DNA of 64,000 nt, from NCBI RefSeq assembly GCF_009905375.1, contig NC_133648.1:22003884-22067883 (forward strand), read 5' to 3'. Under the pieces are notes generated by a model that saw only the letters and a program-made list of their open reading frames with translations, was not told the origin of the DNA and ran no database searches. This stretch comes from Apium graveolens. Its lineage: Eukaryota > Streptophyta > Magnoliopsida > Apiales > Apiaceae. This document shows positions 57,214 to 64,000 of this stretch, one piece after another; position 1 is the first letter of the stretch; every line of letters begins with the position of its first letter. A program made the translations under genes and the position numbers.

Positions 57214-59541
57214 CTAAGTTTCCTTGGATCCTGCCTTGTTAGCTTTCTTCTTTTGTTTCTTAGGTTTTAACTTATTTGACTTAGGAATTTCAGATTCTTC
57301 CTTAGTCATTTGGGTTGGGCCTTTAAAACCACTAGATGCAACTGAATTATCATGCATGTTATGGCTAACAGAAAATGGCATGCTTGGTGCAAATATGTTA
57401 TTCCGGTAAGGCATGCTAAATGGCATTTGGGGCATATTGTATGCAGCATAATATGGATTAGGTGCAAAATGGCATATTAGCAAACTGTGCATTCATATTC
57501 TGTGTAGGCATAGCATTAACAGGCATCGGAAGCATGGCATTCATGTTAGGAAATTGAGGTTGAACAGACATGGGAGTAGGCATGGCAGATTTGCAATTAA
57601 CAGACAAATGATTTACACTACCACACTTGACACAGATCTTTCTAGGAGCATATTTATCAGGTGTGTAGTTATTGTGTTTGTTAATTCCTACTTTACCATT
57701 CCTATTGTTTTTCTTTTTAGTCTCTGTTTTTACCTCCATTTTCTCAAGTTTGTCACTTAACTGTTTGACAGTCATGTGACCAACATTAGCCTTTTTCCCT
57801 TTCTTAGCTTGACTTGATTCTCCTGAGACAAAGTTCTTGGAAACAGACCCATACTTATCATTTAGTTTGGTTAATTTGGCTTTGCTAATGGGTTTGCTTA
57901 CAGCCGACGGATAAGGATTTTTATCATTCGACGGATAACAATTTTTGTTATCCGACGGATAGTCCTCATCATCCGTCGAGTCTACATCTGTCAGCAACCC
58001 ATCTACCAAAATAGGTTCTAGTTTCTCCTTATCCTTTTTCCAGGCTTCATCACAAAAAGACTCAATTCCTTGAACCTTGGTGATTTGAGCATGAACATCT
58101 CTGGATGTTTTCCATGCTTTAATCACCTCTTGTTCACGATCGAGCTGCTTAATTAAAATGTCTTCCTTTTTCAAGGACTCAATTAATTCCTCTTTGGCAA
58201 TCCTACACTCAATTTTTAGTTTCTCAAACTCAACAAACTGAGACTCAAGCACATTATTCCTTTCACTTAAAAACAAGTTGTTTTCTTTGATTTTAGCATT
58301 TTCTTTAGTGAGGGACTTAAGTGTAACACGCAAATGACACAATTCTGTAGACATGTCATTTATGGCATCATTACACTCAGCTTTAGATAAATGTGCAAGG
58401 TTTGTAGTGATTACCTGACATAGCTGACATCTTCATCTTCATCCAAGCCATCAGCTGCCCAGTCATTCTCTTGTGTAATAAAAGCCCTTTCCTTTTGTTT
58501 GAGTAGATCAAAGTATTTTTGCTTGTAATCTACAGACTCAAATCTTTTCTTACTGGAATCTGACTTTCTACACTCATTTGCAAAATGCCCTGCCAAGCCA
58601 CATTTGAAACACTTGAATTTTGATTTATCCACCATGTTTCTATTTGGCTTGGCAGCTCCAAAGTTCTTCTTGAACTTGAGCTTGGCAAATCTTCTTGAAA
58701 GGAATGCTAGGTGCTCATCAATGTCCTCCATGTCATCTTGGCTCAATGAATCTTCATTTTCTGCAGCTAGCCCCTTACCCTTGCTTTCACAGACCTTTGA
58801 AGTTGATTCCACAGTTTCCATCTTCACTTCCTTCTCCTTTTCCAGATCAGCAACTAGTGCAATGGATCCTCCTTTCTTCTTTCCTCTCTCCATTCTTTCA
58901 TTCTGCTCTATCTCAAGCTCATAGGTCTTCAGAATTCCATACAGTCTCTCCAAAGTAAACTCCTTATAATCTTGTGAGTTTCTCAATGAGACTGTCATTG
59001 GTTTCCATTCCTTTGGAAGAGATCTGAGAAATTTCAGATTGGAGTCTTTAGTCTGATAGACTCTTCCATGCAACTTAAGAGCATTTAGTAGTTTTTGGAA
59101 TCTACTAAAAATGTCAGTGAGTGATTCACTTTCCTCATTGTGAAAATGCTCATATTGCTGAATCAGGAGCTGCATTTTATTTTCTCTTACTTGCTCAGTA
59201 CCATCACAGATTATCTATATTGTATCCCAAACTTCCTTGGCAGTCTTGCAGTTGATAATGTTATCAAACATGTCTGTATCCACACCATTGAACAGAATGT
59301 TCATGGCCTTTTTATCTTTCCTGACTTGTTCAATGTCAGGATCAGACCATTCATGCCTTGGCTTTAGAACAGATGGCTCATTTCCTGTTGCAACTCTCAT
59401 TGGAACATGAGGGCCTCTTTCTATGTAGTCCACATAGGCCTCATCTTGAGAAAGCATATGAAGATGCATCTTTACCTTCCAATGATGGTAATTATCTTTA
59501 TCAAAAAAAGGAATCTTGACTTCAACATCTTTCTTGTTCAT
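57214..59541 (-). pseudogene. gag: copia-2 Gag, frameshifted
   Basis: Starts MNKKDVEVKIPFFDKDNYHH. A TAG at 59212 follows AKEVWDTI, and the same frame continues to 58411. It then shifts near 58400 into a frame with a coiled-coil stretch (LTKENAKIKENNLFLSERN...), shifts again near 57480 and ends at GSKET with TAG 57214. Knuckles CFKCGLAGHFANEC and CVKCGSVNHLSVNC are both intact CCHC. A Met/Pro/Asn-rich tail (MPTPMSVQPQFPNMNAM) is unusual. Four CGACGGAT motifs at 57902-57980 are read as YPSD. Confidence 0.8.
57902..57980 (-). repeat. four CGACGGAT motifs in the Gag linker
   Basis: Copies near 57904, 57930, 57953 and 57970 (the last inverted). On the coding strand the first three read TAT-CCG-TCG, giving Tyr-Pro-Ser, a different frame from the Pol linker copies. 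Confidence 0.85.
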
Positions 59542-59588
59542 CTTGCTGAATTTTTTTTATCTTTAAACTCTTTGTAGATTAAGAGCTT

Positions 59589-59600
59589 GCTCTGATACCA
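59589..59600 (-). other. copia-2 primer binding site
   Basis: TGGTATCAGAGC on the minus strand, two bases inside the 5' LTR, initiator-Met tRNA type. Confidence 0.9.
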
Positions 59601-59602
59601 AT

Positions 59603-60625
59603 TGTTAGTCCCTTACCAATATAGTAAGAATTACAAAAGGGGGGTTGAATGGAATTCTTGAACCTTTTTCTTGAAATAAAAATGTTCAACTCGATTATAG
59701 ATATATTTGTTTTGATTAGCACAATGCGGAATGTAAACTCGAATGAATCAAAACATAAGTAATTAAAAATAAGAGTCTTTAAAAACTTTCTGGTGGATTT
59801 AAACAATTCCACCAGAGATATATATAATATATCGAGAGGACTCTGTGTGCAGAAATGCTCACAGCTGCTTATAAATGGAACTGCTGAGAATACAGGAAAT
59901 GCTAAAGATTATGCTTACAAAGATTTCTCTGTTTTATGTTTCTCAGCTATCTCAGTTATTTTTCTATTTGCTACTCTCTTGGTTTATATATTACCAAGAT
60001 TACAAAGTCAAAAAGACTGAACAAATATAAAATCTAACAGTCTTGATCTTTGCTGCTTTTCATCCTCTATTACCCAGTTAATGGGCTTCCACAATGTGTT
60101 TCTATCCAACTCGACGGCTGTGTGTCAGCTTTCACTGTTCAACTGATGTTTGAATTCTTGATATGATCATCCGTCGACTTTCAGATCATCCGTCGATGAC
60201 TTGATTGATCATCCGTCGACTGCTATGTTAAACATCCGTTGATAGTCATTTGATCATCCGTCGAAGGCTTTGTTAATCATCCGTCGGTAGCTATTTTGGC
60301 ACTTGACTTCATTTCACTTATACAGAATTACAAGACATTGCTTATGTACAATTAATCAACCTATTCTGCATATCTAGTTAAAGTCAACATGACTTATATG
60401 CTACTACAGATTCTATACAAAGGTGCATACATCACTGTGCTACAAACTTATTATTACATAAGCTACTCACTCGATGGATAATAAGTTAATCATCCGTCGG
60501 GACTATAATGAGTTATCCGTCGGGACTATAATTCTTATCCGTCGAGAGCTACATTATTTCACTAAGTAAAATCTACTTAGATGTTTTGTTTAAGTGATCA
60601 TCAACTACACAATATATTCACAACA
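59603..60625 (-). repeat. copia-2 5' LTR (1,023 bp)
   Basis: Pairs with 47570-48592 over its full length, same ends, same motif clusters. Confidence 0.9.
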
Positions 60626-60630
60626 AGCTT

Positions 60631-62342
60631 CATAATTATATTTTAGTTAAGATTTTTTTTAAATATTTTTCATTGATCCAACCGTATGGATGTCATAAAA
60701 TATATATTTTAATGATATAACTAAAGTTTCACATCAAAAACAATTTTATTTTATTTTCTATTTTATGGTCAAGTATTAGTTTGACTACTAACGCTAACTA
60801 GTGTTTAGTCGATTTGTTGTTTCGATTATTTTAAAAATACTTTATATCGATCCAACCGTATGGATGTCATAAAATATATATTTAGTCAAACATTAGTTTG
60901 ACTAGTCTTGGTAACTAATGTTTAGTCTTGTATTGGTGTCTCGATTTATTTAAAATTATTTCTAATTGATCCAACCATATGGATGTCATAAAATATATAT
61001 TTTATTGATATAACCAAAGTTTTAGATCAAAATAATTTTATTTGGTTTGTTATTTTAATAGTCAAACATTAGTTTGACTAGTCTTGGTAACTAATGTTTA
61101 GTCTTGTATTGGTGTCTCGATTTATTTAAAATTATTTCTAATTGATCCAACCGTATGGATGTCATAAAACATATATTTTATTGATATAACCAAAGTTTTA
61201 GATCAAAATAATTTTATTTGGTTTGTTATTTTAATAGTCAAATATTAGTTTGACTAGTCTTGGTAACTAATGTTTAGTCTTGTATTGGTGACTCGATTTA
61301 TTTAAAATTATTTCTAATTGATCCAACCGTATCGATGTCAAAAATAAATATATATTTAATGATATAACCAAAGTTTCAAATCAAAATAATTTTATTTGGT
61401 TTGTTATTTTAACAGTCAAGTATTAGTTTGACTATTACCGCTAACTAGTGTTTAGTCCTGATTTGTTATTTTGATTATTTTAAAAATATTTTATATTGAT
61501 CCAACCATATGGATGTCATAATATATACATTTTATTGATATAACCAAAGTTACAGATCAAAATAATTTTATTTGGTTAGCTATTTTAACAGTCAAACATT
61601 AGTTTGACTAATACTAGTAACTAATGTTTAGTCCTGTATTAGTATCTCGACTTGTTTAAAATTATTTCTAATTGATCCAACCGTATGGATGTCATAATAT
61701 ATATATTTTATTGATATAACCAAAGTTACAGATCAAAATAATTTTATTTGGTTTGCTATTTTAACAGTCAAACATTAGTTTGACTAGTACTAGTAACTAG
61801 TGTTTAGTCTTGTATTAGTATCTCAACTTGTTTAAAATTATTTCTAATTGATCCAACCGTATGGATGTCAAAATAAATATATGTTAATGATATAACCAAA
61901 TTTTCAGACCAAAATAATTTTATTTGGTTTGTTATTTTAACAGTCAAGTAGTAGTTTGACTATTACCACTAACTAGTGTTTAGTCATTAATTGGTGTTTC
62001 AATTTTTTTAAAAATATTTTCCCTCGATCCAACCGTATGGATGTCAAGATATATATTTTAGTGATATAACCAAATTTTCAAAAATAAATAAATTTATTTG
62101 ATAAGTTATTTTCACAGTCAAACATCGGTTGACCAGAATTTTTTCTGGCTCGGCTTGGCTCGGCTCGGCTCGTTTATGTTCGTGAACAAGCTCGTATTCG
62201 GCTCGTTAGTTAACGAGCTCGAGCTCGAACACGATTTTTGTTCGATAAGAAAGCTCGGCTCGGCTCGGTTCATCAGAAAAAAAATTAAAGCTCGGCTCTG
62301 TTCGATCAAAACTCGGCTCGGCTCGGTTCATGAACAGCCCAA
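60631..62342. repeat. right arm of the hAT-like element with a 176-bp tandem array
   Basis: GATCCAACCGTATGGATGTC starts units at 60675, 60849, 60968, 61144, 61320, 61498, 61674, 61850 and 62026 (one unit is short, 119 bp; most are 176). Each unit contains the inverted repeat AGTCAAAC-ATTA-GTTTGACT or a one- or two-base variant, holding two inverted TTGAC cores. After ~62125 come GGCTCGGCTCGG subterminal repeats and the right terminal repeat. The open frame at 62098 is made of these and is not a gene. Confidence 0.85.
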
Positions 62343-62413
62343 TTCACAAGTCTTGGTTTGTGGTGACAAATGTTACAACTCTTTTGTCAAATCTTTCAAG
62401 CTAAAGGAATAAC

Positions 62414-63003
62414 ATGGCAGTAAAATCCATCATTTACACAATAATGAATTTACCTACCTTCATTTTATTTTGCTACACTTATTCCTCTATCTTAGTAAAA
62501 TCCATGGCTGTAGACACCATCAAAACTAATCAGACCTTTAGAGATGGTGACACCATCATATCAGCTGGTGGAGAATTTGAATTTGGATTTTTCAGCCCTG
62601 GCAGTTCGAAGAATCGATATCTGGTACAAGAAATTCTCAGAGGGAACAGTTGTATAGGTTGCTAATAGAAATCGTCCTCTCTTGGATATCTTAGGAGTGT
62701 TACAGCTCAATGATAAGGGAATTATATTGCGAACTTTTAATAGCATTGATGGGATAATTTGGTCATCGTATACACGTAGAACGATAAGGAATCCTGTCCT
62801 CCAGCTATTAGATACGAAAAAGACTTTATTTGGCAGAGCTTTGATTATCCCGGGGATAATTTGCTACCTGGCATGAAATTTGGAGTAGACCTGGAAACCG
62901 GCATAGACATGTACTATACATCGTGGAAAAGTGTTGATGATACATCCCTAAGCAGTTTTACCAACCGGTTTGATCTTAATGGTTTCCCACAATTTATTTT
63001 AGG
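62414..63003 (+). pseudogene. S-RLK-2: 5' part of a G-type lectin S-receptor-like kinase
   Basis: Starts [20 protein letters not shown], a plausible signal peptide, then [20 protein letters not shown] and [16 protein letters not shown], the start of the bulb-type lectin domain. A small deletion near 62622 shifts frame; coding continues as [10 protein letters not shown], stop (Trp TGG to TAG), [19 protein letters not shown], then shifts again near 62825 to FDYPGDNLLPGMKFGVDLET and YYTSWKSVDDTSLSSFTNRF of the S-locus glycoprotein part. It is cut at GFPQFIL by the Mutator-like sequence. Family members are membrane receptor kinases; this copy cannot make one. The hAT-like element ends 64 bp before the ATG. 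Confidence 0.8.
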
Positions 63004-64000
63004 CTTATTAACCTATTGGCCCCTGGAATTTTTGTGTTTGTACCTATCAGCCCCCGAATTCTGTGGGCGTACCCAGAAAACCCCAAGGTATGTACTTACA
63101 TACCTTTTAGCCCCTAACCCGATATTATAATAAAAATGTTACAAATCGGATGGGCAAATCTGTCTTTTCACATCAAACCCGTGACATTTCTTTTTGCATA
63201 TACTCTTTCAACCCTAAACATTGCCCCTAATACAAAATTGAGAAATTTGAGAGTTGTTATTGGAAATCACCGGCAATTAGGAACTCTCAGTCGTGGAATT
63301 CAATGGCGGGTACTGATGAGAGCTCTGGAGGTACTTCTCTTTCCCTTATATTGTGTTTTAGTTGTATGTATTGGTTATTTGTGATCTGTTTTTTGATGTA
63401 TCAATTAATGTATCTATTATTAATGTTTAAGCTTTAAACTTTGATTATTAATGTATCGATGTATGTTTAAGCTTGAATTTTGATAACCCAGTTGTTGTTT
63501 GTTTAAAATGGGATGCATGTTTTGATTTGTTTAAAATGTGAGGTATAACATTTTTTTCTGTATTGAAGGTGAGGATGTTATTAGTATGTCTTTGTTTCAT
63601 GGGGGAAAATTAAAGAGATTGTCCAGGACTGAATATGTGGGGGGGAAAGTTACTGTTTATCATTTCCGGGACCTTAATGAAGTTACTTTGGATAATCTTA
63701 GAGGGTGGAATAAGGCATTAGGTTATGGTGGGCATAGTTCTCTGTATTATAGGCTGCCTAGGAGAGATTTGGAAGTTGGGTTAGTGTTAATACAAACTCA
63801 GCGTGATGTGAATTGTATGAGATCATATGCCTTAAATAATGATAACAAAATAGATGTTTATGTTCATCATTCCAATGAGTATGAATTAATAGGAATTGAA
63901 GATGAAAATGCTAATGGGAGTGAAGGAGATGCTAGCAATGATGTAGGAGATTGGAGTGATGAAATTGATGATTATTGTTATGGATTAAAAACTAATATAT
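63004..64000 (+). mobile_element. Mutator-like element, left part, runs off the window
   Basis: S-locus coding stops abruptly at ~63003 and is followed by a C-rich end region with repeated GCCCCT tracts (63020, 63049, 63112, 63207), then a gene resembling Mutator-like transposase N-termini. The exact terminal repeat and its ~9-bp target duplication cannot be confirmed because the right end is outside. Confidence 0.5.
63303..64000 (+). CDS. Mutator-like transposase, N-terminal part, one likely intron
   Basis: The proposed exon 1 is 63303-63330 (MAGTDESSG). A GAG|GTACTT donor at 63331 and a pyrimidine-rich acceptor ending AAG at 63568 join it in frame to exon 2, GEDVISMSLFHGGKLKRLSR. Exon 2 reads on without a stop to the window end: GGKVTVYHFRDLNEVTLDNL, GHSSLYYRLPRRDLEVGLVL, NKIDVYVHHSNEYE, then an acidic stretch. 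The pattern matches the PB1-like N-terminal domain of plant MULE transposases. The catalytic domain and any zinc knuckle would lie downstream. If the intron is wrong, translation would begin at ATG 63586. Confidence 0.55.

Larger units (their letters stand above)
47570..60625 (-). mobile_element. Sirevirus-like Ty1/copia element, copia-2, complete
   Basis: Both LTRs are exactly 1,023 bp and the target duplication AGCTT is present at 47565-47569 and 60626-60630. Minus-strand order: 5' LTR, PBS, gag, pol, extra ORF, polypurine tract, 3' LTR. LTRs differ by roughly 30 positions by eye (~3%). Gag has two frameshifts and a stop; pol has a single nonsense codon. About 40 copies of CGACGGAT and one-base variants are scattered through LTRs and coding sequence. 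Confidence 0.9.
47176..62342. mobile_element. hAT-like non-autonomous DNA element, split by copia-2
   Basis: The left end reads TAGGGCTGTTCACGAACCGA and the right end is its inverted partner (TCGGTTCATGAACAGCCC then AA). Both are flanked by TTCACAAG (47168-47175 and 62343-62350). Eight-bp duplications and a TAGGG start fit hAT elements. Both arms carry subterminal GAGCTCGGCTCGG arrays (47200-47390 and 62140-62335). The element lacks any transposase. Removing copia-2 leaves ~2.1 kb, most of it a 176-bp tandem array. Confidence 0.7.

Noticed and set aside
60675..62125. CRISPR-like array
   Set aside because: Units are contiguous 176-bp repeats without unique spacers, in plant DNA.
39660..63003. 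S-RLK-1 and S-RLK-2 as one gene split by transposons
   Set aside because: Both are on the plus strand but the kinase end lies upstream of the N-terminal part, so they must be two neighbouring genes.

Overview
This is plant nuclear DNA, from a eudicot by its gene families. The Sirevirus-like copia polyproteins remind me of Apiaceae or Asteraceae, but that is only an impression. Almost the whole window is a nest of LTR retrotransposons, plus one hAT-like DNA element and one Mutator-like element. The only host genes I recognise are two broken G-type lectin S-receptor-like kinases (S-RLKs).

Layout. 1-681 is the 3' end of a gypsy-type LTR. 682-13604 is a large Sirevirus-like Ty1/copia element ('copia-1') with gag, pol, an 89-codon ORF behind a TATA box, and a ~1,200-codon extra ORF behind a second TATA box. 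13605-26559 is a Tekay-like chromovirus ('A') with a 3,880-bp 3' LTR; copia-1 sits in its 5' LTR. 26560-28984 is part of a Tat-lineage gypsy pol ('B'), interrupted by A inside the RT. 28985 to ~36180 is a second Tekay-like chromovirus ('C'), truncated at its 5' end. ~36185-38257 is a reverse-strand Athila-like gag, PBS and LTR ('D'). 38258-39619 is an Athila-type extra ORF ('E'). 39660-40582 is the kinase end of S-RLK-1, followed by three 177-bp tandem repeats. 41614-45682 is a short-LTR copia element ('F') with an AAATA target duplication and no integrase core. 47176-62342 is a hAT-like element with 8-bp target duplications. It carries a 176-bp tandem array and was itself invaded by a complete 13,056-bp Sirevirus-like copia element on the minus strand ('copia-2', 47570-60625, target duplication AGCTT). 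62414-63003 is the 5' part of S-RLK-2, broken by a Mutator-like element whose transposase gene runs off the right edge.

Together these look like a receptor-kinase cluster invaded in successive layers. No retroelement here has a full set of open frames. A carries mostly C-to-T-type nonsense changes; the others carry a mix of nonsense, frameshift and deletion lesions. By manual alignment the paired LTRs differ by ~1% (copia-1, 207 bp shared), ~3% (copia-2) and ~3.5% (F).

The most unusual structure is in the two Sirevirus-like elements. Each is sprinkled with its own short motif (CGACGGAT in copia-2, AAGTTCTGATA in copia-1). The motif occurs in the LTR, the gag linker, the integrase-RT linker and the spacer or extra ORF. 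In copia-2 it occurs in both orientations and is read in more than one frame, which points to DNA- or RNA-level spread rather than protein selection. The extra ORFs of copia-1, copia-2 and E all begin ATGGCAC behind a TATA box, suggesting separate internal transcription units.
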